Source: Acetobacter malorum
GTDB taxonomy: Bacteria > Pseudomonadota > Alphaproteobacteria > Acetobacterales > Acetobacteraceae
Length of the DNA stretch: 64,000 nucleotides
Direction of reading: 5' to 3'
Assembly (NCBI RefSeq): GCF_002153605.1
Contig: NZ_JOPG01000003.1
Coordinates: forward strand, 20,649 to 84,648
The translations under genes and the position numbers were made by a program. Below are positions 27,243 through 39,700 of this stretch, in pieces (position 1 is the first letter of the stretch; the number at the start of each line of letters is the position of its first letter). Below the pieces are notes generated by a model. That model did not search any database, was not told the DNA's origin, and saw only the letters and a list, made by a program, of their open reading frames with translations.

Positions 27243-29075
27243 TTATGAAGCCTCCTGTTCCGGTTCCGCCTGCACAGGCGGGACAAGAGCGATGACGCAT
27301 TGTCCGACTTCCGGCTGAGATAGGGCTTCATCCTCAGCAGACACAATCGTCATGGAAACCCCCTTCTGCAAGACGATGACCACCAGAAGGTTACTGCTTT
27401 CCTGCAGGAGAGTTTCCTGATTCTCTTGCGTGACCTCAACGCTCCTGAACACCCACCCTTCCCGGATGAGTGTGTCCAGAAGTGTGAAGTTCCACGCAGG
27501 TTCCCCAAGCACCTTACCACGGGCATCCCGGCTCAGGCCGCGATACAAGTCCAGCCGGGCAATGCCAGGACTGACCTGATAAACACGCTGACGGCCGAAA
27601 TGGGGGGCAAGATGGGCGCAGACCAGTCCGTTATAAATGGCGTCTGGCGTTGCGGCGATCAGATAATCTCCGGGCCGCTCTTCCAGACTTTCCGCCCCTT
27701 CTTCTGACAGAACTTCTGCTCTGAGCACGGGCACGCCAGCTTTCTCAGCCCTTTGCAGATCCTGACGCGAGTTATCGACCAGCAGGACGGGTGCGCCTGC
27801 CTGATGGACGGCAATGGCGAGACCCGTTGACCAGTCATTTGCCCCGACAATTGCCAGAGCCTGTTCATCCGACAAGGTCAGCTTCAGCCTGCGGCCAAGC
27901 GGACGCAGCGAGAAACCGTGTAGGATCATGGTAGACGCGATCACGGCAAACACGGCGGGCATGACCAGACCGGCTCCCGGATAGCCTGCATCCTGCAACC
28001 GCAGCCCGGCAATACCGGCCACAGCGGCTGCCACAATCCCGCGCGGAGCAATCCAGCCCACAAAGATGCGTTCTGCCCAGCTCAGACTGGACCCCATGGT
28101 TGCAAGGAAAATCCCCAGAGGCCGCACCAAGAACAGAACGGCCAGCGTCAGCGCGCCAATAGACCATGAAAGGTTGGAAAGCTGTGTCCGCTGGAGGTCT
28201 GCTGTCAGCAGCACGAACAGTACCGAGACAATCAGAACTACCAGAGATTCCTTCATCCGCTGGATTTCGGCCATGCCGGGAATACGCAGATTAACGAGCG
28301 CCATGCCGAAGACGGTGGAAGCGATCAGCCCCGCCCCGTCCATGGTAAGAGTGCCCAGCGCGAACAGAACAAGCGCAATGGTGATCAGAATAGAGCTTTT
28401 CAGCACTTCCGGCATCAGGTCCCGCACCAGAAGCCAGCGCACACCCAGTGCCGCACCAATCCCCAGTCCAATGGTCAGCCCGGCGCTGGCCAGCATATGC
28501 GGCAGAATGAAGCCGAAGAATGTGCCGGACCCTTCACCTGGCCGCATCAGCAGCACTTCCAGCACCAGCGTTGCCAGAATGGCCCCGACAGGGTCATTCA
28601 CAATAGCTTCCCATCGCAGAAAGGCGGCTATTTTAGGTTGAAGCTTGGCACTGCGGAGCAAGGGCAAAACGACCGTCGGGCCGGTCACGACAATAATAGA
28701 GCCAAACAGGAACGCCGGCCCCCAGCCCATACCGCCAATATAATGGGCCGCCATACTACCAAGAATGAGATTGATCGGCAGAGCCACGAGGGTAAGGCGC
28801 AGAACCCCTTCCCCTGCTTCTTTCAGTTGCCTGAAGTCCAGTATCAGGCCGCCTTCAAACACGATAAGGGCAACCGCGAGGGATACGAGGGGGTGAAAGG
28901 CCGCCCCAATCATCTCGGACGGATGCAGGATTTCCAGCACAGGCCCATAAAGCAGACCAAGGCTGAACAGCAGCACAATAGCCGGCAGACGGAAACGCCA
29001 CGCCGTCCACTGTGCAAGCATGCTGCCGCCCAGAACACAAAAGAGGAAGATCAGTACACTTTCACTCATGGGCAT
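27243..29075 (-). CDS. cation:proton antiporter (CPA1, NhaP-like) with regulatory RCK-like domain
   Basis: Inner membrane antiporter of about 610 residues. I take an ATG at 29075 (MPMSESVLIF); the next ATG two codons later is an alternative. The first 400 residues carry about twelve membrane helices, including the FEGGLILDFRQL and VNDPVGAILATLVLEVLL segments; ND-P is the ion-binding pair of CPA1 exchangers. From about residue 400 a cytoplasmic TrkA-N/RCK-like domain follows (LAIVGANDWSTGLAIAVHQAGAPVLLVDNSR, then DYLIAATPDAIYNGLV). It exchanges Na+ or K+ for H+ and so controls pH and salt. The exact cation is not shown. Confidence 0.87.
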   Translation of the reverse strand: MPMSESVLIFLFCVLGGSMLAQWTAWRFRLPAIVLLFSLGLLYGPVLEILHPSEMIGAAFHPLVSLAVALIVFEGGLILDFRQLKEAGEGVLRLTLVALPINLILGSMAAHYIGGMGWGPAFLFGSIIVVTGPTVVLPLLRSAKLQPKIAAFLRWEAIVNDPVGAILATLVLEVLLMRPGEGSGTFFGFILPHMLASAGLTIGLGIGAALGVRWLLVRDLMPEVLKSSILITIALVLFALGTLTMDGAGLIASTVFGMALVNLRIPGMAEIQRMKESLVVLIVSVLFVLLTADLQRTQLSNLSWSIGALTLAVLFLVRPLGIFLATMGSSLSWAERIFVGWIAPRGIVAAAVAGIAGLRLQDAGYPGAGLVMPAVFAVIASTMILHGFSLRPLGRRLKLTLSDEQALAIVGANDWSTGLAIAVHQAGAPVLLVDNSRQDLQRAEKAGVPVLRAEVLSEEGAESLEERPGDYLIAATPDAIYNGLVCAHLAPHFGRQRVYQVSPGIARLDLYRGLSRDARGKVLGEPAWNFTLLDTLIREGWVFRSVEVTQENQETLLQESSNLLVVIVLQKGVSMTIVSAEDEALSQPEVGQCVIALVPPVQAEPEQEAS

Positions 29076-29181
29076 CCATCTTAATAAACCCTGCTCCACG
29101 CCTGTGCGTGACGCAACAGCAATGAATTATGCACAGGCTCAATAAGTTAGATACTCAATTCTTTGTCGAGCAGATCTACTC

Positions 29182-30498
29182 TTAAAGCTCTGCGGCCTCA
29201 GCATCCGGTTCCGGCTTGCGCTCCAGCACGGCAGCAAAAAATCCATCAGTTTCATTCTGATGCGGCGTCAGTGAAAACATGGAAGTGCCCCGCAAGGATT
29301 CAGGCAGCGCTGTGCTGTCTGACGGTACAAGCTGGAAATCCGAGTGACGAGTCAGGAAGGCCTCGACCTGACTGGCATTTTCTGCCCGCAGCACGGAGCA
29401 GGTGGCATAGACCATCCGGCCGCCCGGTTTGACGAGAGACGAGGCTCTGTCCAGAATTTCGGCCTGCTTGACCAGCAGTTCTTCCAGATCCTGTTCCGTC
29501 ATCCGCAAGCGGGCATCGGGGTTACGCCGCCATGTGCCTGTGCCGCTGCACGGTGCATCAACCAGCACGCGGTCAAATGATTTAGCGCGACGCTTGGCCC
29601 ATTTGTCACCGGCTTTCAGCAAATGCCGTTCCACATTATGCACCCCGGCGCGACGCAGGCGACGCACTGCACCATCCAGACGAACTTCAGACACATCGCA
29701 CGCAGCAATATGCCCTTTGTTTTCCATCATCATGGCCATAGCCAGCGTCTTGCCACCAGCCCCGGCGCAGTAATCCAGCACGCGCATCTCCGGGGTTACC
29801 CCCATGATGGCAGCAACAAGCTGGCTGCCTTCGTCCTGAATTTCAATCCGACCGTCTTTGAAAGGCGTGGTGGACGTAACGGGCAGACGCCCGTTCAGCC
29901 GCAGGCCCCACGGAGAAAGCGGCGTTAAAATAGCATGCAGCCCTTCACGCCCCAGCGCATTCTGCGCATCCCGCCGGTTTGTGCGCAGGATATTAACACG
30001 CAGATCCAGCGTTGCAGGTTCGGAAAGAGCTGCCAGTTCGGCGTCCAGTTTGTCGCCAAATGTTTCTTCCAGACGGGGCAAAAGCCAGTCTGGCAATTCC
30101 AGCCGGACAGCGCGCGGCATATCCGCATTGTCCAGTGTGCCACCCGCCAGAGCGGCGACAACATCCTGCTCGGCATAGGTCAGCGCACCGGGAGCAAAGC
30201 GACCCTCAGCAAAGAGATCCGCAATTTCCCGCGCAGGCCAGCCTTTGAGCACAAGGTTGGCGGCAGCAAGAGTGCGAGGCGTAATATCGGCCCCGCATTT
30301 GGTCAGCCACCAGCCAAGCCGACGCCAGGCCCGCATGATCTCCCAGACCATGCCGGAAACTGCCCGACGGTCTCCCCCACCGATATAACGCCGTTCACGA
30401 AAAAAGCTGTTGGCAACGGCGTCAGCCGGTTTTCTGGGAGCAGCCTCCATAGCTGTCAGAAGATCAATGGAGGCACCCAGCCGAGCAGAAGGAGTCAT
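29182..30498 (-). CDS. rsmB: RsmB/NOP family rRNA (cytosine-5) methyltransferase
   Basis: SAM-dependent m5C methyltransferase of 438 residues that probably modifies 16S rRNA. The N-terminal part is the NusB-like helical RNA-binding domain. The catalytic domain has the SAM motif VLDYCAGAGGKTLAMAMMM, motif IV with the releasing cysteine in VDAPCSGTGTWRRNPD, and motif VI with the nucleophile cysteine in VYATCSVLRAENA. It ends with TDGFFAAVLER. It is on the same strand as guaB, 9 bp downstream, so the two are likely one transcript. The symbol follows the closest family name; target position 967 is not proven. Confidence 0.88.
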   Translation of the reverse strand: MTPSARLGASIDLLTAMEAAPRKPADAVANSFFRERRYIGGGDRRAVSGMVWEIMRAWRRLGWWLTKCGADITPRTLAAANLVLKGWPAREIADLFAEGRFAPGALTYAEQDVVAALAGGTLDNADMPRAVRLELPDWLLPRLEETFGDKLDAELAALSEPATLDLRVNILRTNRRDAQNALGREGLHAILTPLSPWGLRLNGRLPVTSTTPFKDGRIEIQDEGSQLVAAIMGVTPEMRVLDYCAGAGGKTLAMAMMMENKGHIAACDVSEVRLDGAVRRLRRAGVHNVERHLLKAGDKWAKRRAKSFDRVLVDAPCSGTGTWRRNPDARLRMTEQDLEELLVKQAEILDRASSLVKPGGRMVYATCSVLRAENASQVEAFLTRHSDFQLVPSDSTALPESLRGTSMFSLTPHQNETDGFFAAVLERKPEPDAEAAEL

Positions 30499-30507
30499 AG
30501 GTAAGGT

Positions 30508-32647
<2,140 letters not shown>

Positions 32648-32690
32648 CTTCACACCCTGCTATCTCCTTCTCGGCACAGCACAAAAACGC

Positions 32691-32715
32691 AAAGACTTTA
32701 CCTTATAGCCTATTG
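32691..32715. promoter_or_regulatory. weak MntR-box candidate in the mntR-mntH intergenic region
   Basis: The stretch around TATAGCCTATTGCATATT resembles the known MntR operator (ATAGC, spacer, GCTAT), but the right half is GCATAT with a one-base insertion, so symmetry is imperfect. It lies about 70 bp before the mntH start. A much better copy is found before the downstream TonB receptor. Confidence 0.35.
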
Positions 32716-32775
32716 CATATTTCTGAGATCCGTTTCTAATGCTTCAAATCATTTTTCGATAAAGCCCTTAATCTC

Positions 32776-34131
32776 ATGCCAGCCTCCCCGGTCTCACACC
32801 TCCGCACAGCCCTGAATTCTGTTTTTTCCGCACAGGAGAGCCGGCTGAGTCTGCCCGAAGCACACGCTTCCATTGCTGTGCCGGAAGGGGCGTCCAGACT
32901 GCGGCGTTTTCTGGCCTTTGTGGGGCCGGGTTACATGGTGTCCGTCGGGTATATGGACCCCGGAAACTGGGCGACTGACCTAGCTGGCGGCGCGCAGTTT
33001 GGTTTCACGCTGCTGTCCGTCATCATGCTGTCCAACCTGATGGCTATTTTGTTGCAATCGCTTGCCGCCCGGCTGGGAATTGCGACCGGGCATGATCTTG
33101 CACAGGCTTGCCGGGCCTATTTTCCGCGCAGTGTGAACATTCTGCTCTGGCTGGCCTGTGAGGTGGCGATTGTTGCATGCGATCTGGCGGAAGTAATTGG
33201 CACCGCGATCGCGCTCCAGTTGCTGTTCGGCATGCCGCTGCTTCTGGGTGCCTGTCTTTCTGCGCTGGATGCCATTGTGCTACTGTTGCTGATGCGTCTG
33301 GGCTTCCGGTGGCTGGAGGCGTTTGTCATGGCGCTGCTCAGCCTGATTGCCGTGTGCTTTGCCTTCCAGATTGCTGCGGCAGCCCCGCCAATTGCGGCCA
33401 TCATGAAGGGCTTTATCCCCTCCCCGGTTATTCTGACCAACGCGCAGATGCTGTATGTGGCCATTGGCATCGTCGGGGCGACGGTCATGCCGCACAATCT
33501 CTATCTGCATTCCGCGCTGGTGCAGACCCGCACCTATGCGCGGACGTCTGCTGGCCGACGGGAGGCTATTCGCTGGGCCACGCTGGACAGCACCATAGCC
33601 CTGATGCTTGCCCTGTTTGTGAATGCGGGCATCCTGATTGTTGCTGCTGCGGCTTTCCATACAACTGGACATCAGGACGTTGCGGAAATTGATCAGGCCT
33701 ACAAGCTGATTTCTCCTCTCCTCGGCCTTGGGATTGCCTCCACGCTATTTGCCGTCGCTCTGCTGGCGGCAGGCACCAATTCGACCGTGACCGGCACACT
33801 GGCCGGGCAGATTGTCATGGAAGGGTTTTTGCACCTCCGCATGGCGCCCTGGGCACGACGGTTGCTGACAAGGGGGCTGGCTATCGTGCCGGTTATTCTG
33901 GTCACGCTGCTCTGGGGTGCAAAAGGCACCGGAGATCTGCTGGTGTTGAGTCAGATCGTTCTCTCCATGCAGCTTCCCTTTGCGGTCATTCCGCTGGTCT
34001 GGTTTGTCTCTGACCGTCAGAAAATGGGAGAGTTTGCGCTTTCCCGCCCTGTCTCACTCCTTTCATGGAGTGTGGCGGCCGTGATTCTGATCCTGAATTT
34101 CAAACTGCTTTACGACACGATGTGCGGATAA
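32776..34131 (+). CDS. mntH: Nramp-family Mn2+ transporter MntH
   Basis: Proton-coupled Mn2+ (and Fe2+) importer of the inner membrane, 451 residues and eleven to twelve helices. Family motifs: the [23 protein letters not shown] segment with the metal-binding DPGN, the [13 protein letters not shown] region, and the [15 protein letters not shown] loop, where helix 6 carries the MPH metal site. It is divergent from mntR and precedes a TonB receptor with an MntR-box-like palindrome, which together suggest one Mn uptake unit. A cytoplasmic N-terminal tail of about 45 residues is longer than in E. coli. Confidence 0.95.
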   Translation: MPASPVSHLRTALNSVFSAQESRLSLPEAHASIAVPEGASRLRRFLAFVGPGYMVSVGYMDPGNWATDLAGGAQFGFTLLSVIMLSNLMAILLQSLAARLGIATGHDLAQACRAYFPRSVNILLWLACEVAIVACDLAEVIGTAIALQLLFGMPLLLGACLSALDAIVLLLLMRLGFRWLEAFVMALLSLIAVCFAFQIAAAAPPIAAIMKGFIPSPVILTNAQMLYVAIGIVGATVMPHNLYLHSALVQTRTYARTSAGRREAIRWATLDSTIALMLALFVNAGILIVAAAAFHTTGHQDVAEIDQAYKLISPLLGLGIASTLFAVALLAAGTNSTVTGTLAGQIVMEGFLHLRMAPWARRLLTRGLAIVPVILVTLLWGAKGTGDLLVLSQIVLSMQLPFAVIPLVWFVSDRQKMGEFALSRPVSLLSWSVAAVILILNFKLLYDTMCG

Positions 34132-34222
34132 CCCATCCCGCACCCTCGCCCTTCTGTCTGCTTCCTTCTGACTTTTTTACCTGTGAAAGAGACGCACAAA
34201 GTGTTTCAGTTCAACCTTAGAT

Positions 34223-34236
34223 ATAGCAAATGCTAT
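34223..34236. promoter_or_regulatory. MntR-box-like palindrome at the promoter of the TonB receptor
   Basis: ATAGCAAATGCTAT is a perfect inverted repeat (ATAGCA / TGCTAT, two bases between) and closely matches the E. coli MntR operator core ATAGC-AAAG-GCTAT. A -10-like TATGAT overlaps its right arm at 34234-34239, so binding would block RNA polymerase. The match is seen; the role is inferred from mntR and mntH directly upstream. Confidence 0.65.
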
Positions 34237-34287
34237 GATAAAATCATATTTGTTCATTCTGATGCTAAGGGTAAATTATATCCGGCT

Positions 34288-36531
34288 TTGTCTCGCGCCG
34301 TAAAATCGGCCCCTTATGCGGCTCTGGTGGTTTGGTGCACCGTTCCCGTTGCGCAGAGCTGTGCGGAAACTTTGCCTCTCGTCCACGCCGGTCAAAACAA
34401 AACATCGGGGCATCTGAAAGCCCCGGCTTTCCCCTCCGGTATCCTGCCTGCATCAGGGCAACATACAGAGACACAGGAACGACGGACGCCACAACGCCAG
34501 ATGGACGTCGCGGCAGGAAAAACAGAATCTGTCACGGTCCACGCAGCGTTCAACTCAGCGCGGGCGCGTATTGCGCCTAACCTAGGGGCCGTCGCCTACC
34601 GCATGGGGCAAGCGCAGATCAATACGACACCGGGCGGAGAGAACGCGGCCTTTAATCAGGTCTTGCTCCGCATGCCTGGCGTGGTGATGGATTCATTTGG
34701 GGAGGAACATGTTCGCGGCGAGCATGGCGGTCTGACCTACCGGATTAACGGTGTTCTGTTGCCGGAAGGTTTGAACGGGTTTGGCCAGGAACTGGACACC
34801 CGGATTATTGACTCTGTCACACTGATGACAGGCACCCTGCCCGCGCAATTCGGCTTTCGGACTGCGGGGATTGTGGATGTGACGGCAAAGTCCGGAAACT
34901 CTCTGAATAATCGGGAAGTCTCTCTGTATGGCGGCAGCTATAATAGTTTTAACCCGTCTTTTCAGGTCGGCGGCACAAAAGGGCAATGGGAGTATTTTGT
35001 TTCAGGGTCGTTTAACCGGAACAATATCGGCATCGAAAACCCAACCCCGGCTTTTCGTGCCACTCATGATGTGACTGAGCAGGGAAAAGCTTTTGGTTAC
35101 GCGTCTTACCATTTTGATGACACAAGCCGCATCAGTCTGCTGACGAGCGTTTCGGATGCAAATTTCGAAATCCCCAACGCAGCCGGGCTTCCCAAGCTAT
35201 ACGCCATTCAGAATGTGGGAGATGTTCAGTCTCAGGACGTGAATGACCGACAGAATGAGCAGAATTACTATGTGGTTCTCTCTTACCAGAAAACCGGGCA
35301 GAGGCTGAACTACCAGATCTCCCCCTATTTCCGGTATGGCGGCATTCATTACACGCCGGACCCGGTGCGGGATATGGTCTTTCAGGGCGTGGCGGAGAAG
35401 GAAAACAATACCTTCACCACGGGCGGTCTTCAGTTCGATGCTTCGTATGAAGCCTTCACAGCGCACACCATCCGCTTTGGCGTGCTGGGGCAATATACGT
35501 CTGAAAAATTGTGGACGCGCACAGATGTCCTGCCGGTTGATGAGACTGGTTTCCAGACTTCCACGAACCCGGTCTCCATTCAGGATAATACCGGTAACTG
35601 GGCAGCAGAAGCTGGCGCTTATCTTCAGGATGAATGGAAGCTGCTAAAAGGCGTCACGCTGAATTACGGTGTGCGATATGATCGGTTTGAATCCTCTTTC
35701 GATCATGAAGGGCAAGCCAGCCCTCGCGCTAACCTCGTCTGGGAGGTTGACCCGTCCACGACCGTACATTTTGGCTATTCACGCTATTTTGCCCCACCAA
35801 CAGCCCAGTATATTGGCCAGTCTACCCTGCTAAAATTTGCGGGAACCACCAATTCCCCTGAAAATTTCAACGCGACAGCCACCAAGGTCGAGCGGTCCAA
35901 TTACTTCGATATTGGTCTGTCGCATCGCTTCCCACAGGGGCTCTCCATCACCGTGGATGGCTTTTACAAACAGGCCAGAAATCTTGGAGATCTGGGGCAG
36001 TTTGGGCGCGCCGTTATTTTAACGCCCTTCAGCTACAGAACCGGCAAGGTTTACGGTGCGGAATTTGGCGGGAACTACCATTACAAAGGCCTGACGGTTT
36101 TCGGGAATTTTTCCTTTGTGAACACCGCCGCCAAGGACGTGAATTCGGCGCAGTATCAGTTCCCGGCAGACGAGCTGGCTTATATCAAAAACCATGCCAT
36201 CAAGCTGGACCATGAAGGTGAATTTACATCCAGCGCTGGGGCATCGTATGGCTGGGCAGGTAACAAAGCCTATGTGGATTTCCTTTACGGCTATGGTCTG
36301 CGCTCAGGCTTCGCCAATACTGGAAAGCAACCCAGCTATCACATCATCAATATTGGATATGAGCACACCTTTAAAAATATCCGCCCCCTTAAAGGGCTGA
36401 AACTGCGCATGGATGTCATGAACCTGTTTGATGAGCGCTATCAGATCCGGAATGGCAGTGGTCTGGGGGTTTTCATGTCACAATATGGACAACGCCGGGC
36501 CGGATACCTGACAACTGTGATCCAGTTCTGA
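34288..36531 (+). CDS. TonB-dependent outer membrane receptor, probable manganese receptor
   Basis: Outer membrane gated channel of about 747 residues if translation starts at the TTG at 34288; the frame extends up to 34183, but that would put the MntR-box inside the coding part. The TTG gives a usable signal peptide (SRAVKSAPYAALVVWCTVPVAQSCA). A TonB-box-like ESVTVHA is followed by the plug (NQVLLRMPGVVMDSFGEEHVRGEHGG, IDSVTLMTGTLPAQFG) and a long beta-barrel that ends in a Phe (TTVIQF), as needed for outer membrane insertion. No STN signalling domain is present. The neighbouring mntR and mntH and the palindrome suggest Mn2+ or a Mn complex as substrate; this is inference. Confidence 0.8.
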   Translation: MSRAVKSAPYAALVVWCTVPVAQSCAETLPLVHAGQNKTSGHLKAPAFPSGILPASGQHTETQERRTPQRQMDVAAGKTESVTVHAAFNSARARIAPNLGAVAYRMGQAQINTTPGGENAAFNQVLLRMPGVVMDSFGEEHVRGEHGGLTYRINGVLLPEGLNGFGQELDTRIIDSVTLMTGTLPAQFGFRTAGIVDVTAKSGNSLNNREVSLYGGSYNSFNPSFQVGGTKGQWEYFVSGSFNRNNIGIENPTPAFRATHDVTEQGKAFGYASYHFDDTSRISLLTSVSDANFEIPNAAGLPKLYAIQNVGDVQSQDVNDRQNEQNYYVVLSYQKTGQRLNYQISPYFRYGGIHYTPDPVRDMVFQGVAEKENNTFTTGGLQFDASYEAFTAHTIRFGVLGQYTSEKLWTRTDVLPVDETGFQTSTNPVSIQDNTGNWAAEAGAYLQDEWKLLKGVTLNYGVRYDRFESSFDHEGQASPRANLVWEVDPSTTVHFGYSRYFAPPTAQYIGQSTLLKFAGTTNSPENFNATATKVERSNYFDIGLSHRFPQGLSITVDGFYKQARNLGDLGQFGRAVILTPFSYRTGKVYGAEFGGNYHYKGLTVFGNFSFVNTAAKDVNSAQYQFPADELAYIKNHAIKLDHEGEFTSSAGASYGWAGNKAYVDFLYGYGLRSGFANTGKQPSYHIINIGYEHTFKNIRPLKGLKLRMDVMNLFDERYQIRNGSGLGVFMSQYGQRRAGYLTTVIQF

Positions 36532-36560
36532 CCCCGCGCCAGTCAGGGTGACACAAGCTC

Positions 36561-36588
36561 TCAAACGATTGATAATGAGGTTTTTTTA
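36561..36588 (+). terminator. weak terminator candidate after the TonB receptor
   Basis: A short stem (TCAA/TTGA with an outer CTC..GAG) is followed by seven T. The stem is short, so confidence is low. Confidence 0.3.
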
Positions 36589-36595
36589 GGCGTAA

Positions 36596-36633
36596 GACAA
36601 AATTTGTTCTGCAAATGTCCCTTACATTTTGTC
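36596..36633. repeat. inverted repeat upstream of the giant helicase-nuclease gene
   Basis: GACAAAAT and ATTTTGTC are perfect 8-bp arms separated by 22 bases, about 80 bp before the start. The spacing would suit a dimeric regulator or a leader hairpin. No known operator is recognised. Confidence 0.4.
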
Positions 36634-36710
36634 CCGTCAGGCCCCATAACAACGCCAGAGATTTTTGTGCGGTTCTTGCCCGCGCAAACTGAGTTCTGGA
36701 GAGATGACGC

Positions 36711-39700
36711 ATGGATTTAGAGCATACGGAAGAGGTTTCCATTGTAACGGAAACACCGCAACCAGCCCCGGTTCCGGCTCCTCCCGCGTCGCCTGTGCTC
36801 AAAGTCTCCCTTCAGGACGCGCTGAACGCCTCGCTCTGGGAAAATAGCGTCCCCGTTCTGCTGGAACTGGCCCTGCAGAACGAAACGGATCGCAGCTTTT
36901 CTCAGATTGACGTGACGGTCAGCAGTGAGCCCCCCGTTATTCGCCCGCGCGCGTGGCATCTCCAGCAGATCGACCCCGGGCAGTTTCGCACTCTGAAAGA
37001 TCTTGATCTGAAACTGGATGGGGCTTTTCTGAGCACCCAGACCGAAGCCTCCCGCGCGACAGTCACCTTTCTGGCAACAGATAAAGAGACCGGAGAAGAG
37101 CTGACCCGTCACACAACCGACGTGCGTGTTCTGGCTCGCAATGAATGGGGCGGCCTGTCCGGTATCCCAGACATTCTGGCCGCTTTCGTGATGCCGAATG
37201 ATCCGGCCATTGCCCGTATCCTGCGCAGTGCGACGGAGATTCTGAAAAAGGAAGGCCTGTCTTCGTCTCTGGAAGGGTATCAGGGCTCCAAAGAACGGGT
37301 TTGGCAGCAGGCACAGGCGATCTGGTGCGCCATCTGTCAGCTTGATCTGGCCTATATCAACCCGCCTGCATCCTTTATCGACTACGGGCAACGTGTCCGT
37401 CTGCCCAGCCAGATTGTAGAAGACCGTCTGGCGACCTGTCTGGACACCGCCGTGCTGTTTGCAGCCTGTCTGGAAGCCGTGGGTATCCGTCCGATTATTG
37501 TTCTGACGCAAGGCCATGCCTTTACCGGCTTCTGGCTGGCAAAACTGGATGCCGGGGTTTCCGTCATGCAGGATCTGCCTGCTTTGCGGAACCGTTTGAA
37601 ATTGCAGGATCTGGCGGTGTTTGAAACAACGCTGGTCACGGCAGGTCGCAAGCCAAGCTTCTCGGTTGCGTGTGAAAAAGGGGAAGCCAACCTGCGCCAC
37701 GCAGGCGAGGATGAAGAGAACACGTTCCGCGAGATTATCGACATCCATCGCGCCAGACTGCGGCGCATTCATCCGTTATCCTGCTCCCTGCCCTCAGCCC
37801 CGGCTGAGGATCAGCCAGACGCGGAAGAACCGGAAGCCGCCCTGCCCGCTTTTGAGCCTGCTCCTGTTCTGCGGGAAGACCCGCAGGAGGTAGAGGAGGA
37901 CAAACCCTCCACACCAGCAGACCGCCTGCAGCGCTGGTGTAACCGCCTGCTGGATATGTCAGGCCGCAATCGGCTGCTCAATCTGCCCCGCTCGGACAAG
38001 CAGCTGATTGTTGTCGATTGCCCGAACCCGTCCGAGCTTGAAAATCATCTGGCCGCTATGCGGTCTGGCCGACTGACAAAGCCCCTGCGCTTCTGCCCCT
38101 GGCCGGACATGATGGATGAGGGCGACCCACGTCAGGCCAGCCTGCATCATGAACGGCACCATGAGGATGCGGCCCGCGCTTACGCGGAGGAAGCTCTGGG
38201 GCGCAACGAACTGCTTGTCTCCCGCAAGGAAAACCAGCTTCAGGCCGCCCTGACGGAGCTTTACCGGCGTGCCCGCGCCGCCGAGCACGAGGGCGGGTCC
38301 AATGTGCTGTTCCTGACCATTGGCGCTCTGGCCTGGACGGCAGAAGGACGGGATAAGCCTTATCTTGCTCCGTTGATCCTTATCCCGGTTATTCTGGAAC
38401 GGCCCAGCGTCAAATCCGGCTTCGTCCTGCGTGCCCACCCGGATGAAAGCCGGATTAACGCGACATTGCTGGAAATGCTTCAGGCCGATTACGGTCTGCG
38501 TTTCCCGGCGCTGGAAGGCGAGACACTGCCGGAAGATGAGTCCGGGCTGGATGTTGACCGTATTCTGGAACTCTTCCGCGTTGGCCTGCGCTCCGTGCCC
38601 GGCTGGGAAGTGCGGGATTACGTCACGCTGACCACGCTCTCCTTTGCCAAGTTCCTGATGTGGAAAGACCTGCAGGAACGCAGTGACAAACTCCGGACCA
38701 GCGAAGTCGCCACCCGCCTGCTGGATGGCATCACTGCGGAAGATACCGAGGCAGCGCCCCTGCCCCGTTTTTTTGAAGTTGATGGTTCTCTGGACGAGGC
38801 ACTCGTCAAGGCAGATCTCATCTGCCCGATGGAAGCAGATTCCTCGCAGCTCAAAGCCGTTGCGCGTGCAGCATCCGGAGAAAGCTTTGTGCTGATCGGG
38901 CCGCCGGGCACCGGGAAAAGCCAAACCATTACGAACATTATTGCCAACACACTGGCGCAAAACCGTACCATTCTGTTTGTAGCGGAAAAGCGGACAGCAC
39001 TGGAAGTGGTGCGCAACCGCCTGAAGCAGATTGGGCTGGCGGAATTCTGTCTGGATCTGTTCTCCCCCAAAGCGAGCAAACTGGCTGTGCTGGGCCAGCT
39101 TGAAGCTGCTCAGACCGTGCTGGAAAATTTCAGCCCGGATGAGTGGGACCGCAGCCGGCAGCAGTTGGACCAGATCCGTACCGAACTGAACAACTACGTT
39201 GTTGTGCTGCACCAGAAATGGCGTAACGGCTGGACGGCTTATCGCGCCATTGGCGTGACGCTCCGCGCCGATGATGCGCAGACACTCGTCATTCCGCTGT
39301 CATGGCCAGATTGTAACGCCCATACCGCGCAGGATTACCAGACGCTGGCCGATACGGCGGAAAACATCGCCAGCCTGTATGACCGTATTGGCGATGTCGT
39401 GCAGTCGCCCAAACTGGCTGGCCTTGAGCATGTTGAATGGTCTCCCATCTGGGAAGGCCGCCTGCTGGATGCCGTCTCCGCAGCTCTTGCCAGCCTGAGC
39501 CGCCTGCGCACAGCAGCAGAGGATGCTGCGCGCGCTCTTGGACTAGGCACGTCAGACTTGTCTCTGCGCCGCCTGCGTCAGCTCAACATCCTGTGCGGTC
39601 AACTCCTGAAACCGGAAGCCTGCGCATGGGCTTTCCCGGACACCTCTCAGCAGACCCTCGACAGTCTTCTGGCTGAAAAAATGCCGATTGCGCGGCACGC

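Noticed and set aside
37959..39212. Long minus-strand frame (417 codons) inside the giant gene, and a similar one at 36717-37772
   Set aside because: They lie entirely opposite the helicase gene, show no recognisable motif, and are explained by codon bias of the true gene on the plus strand.
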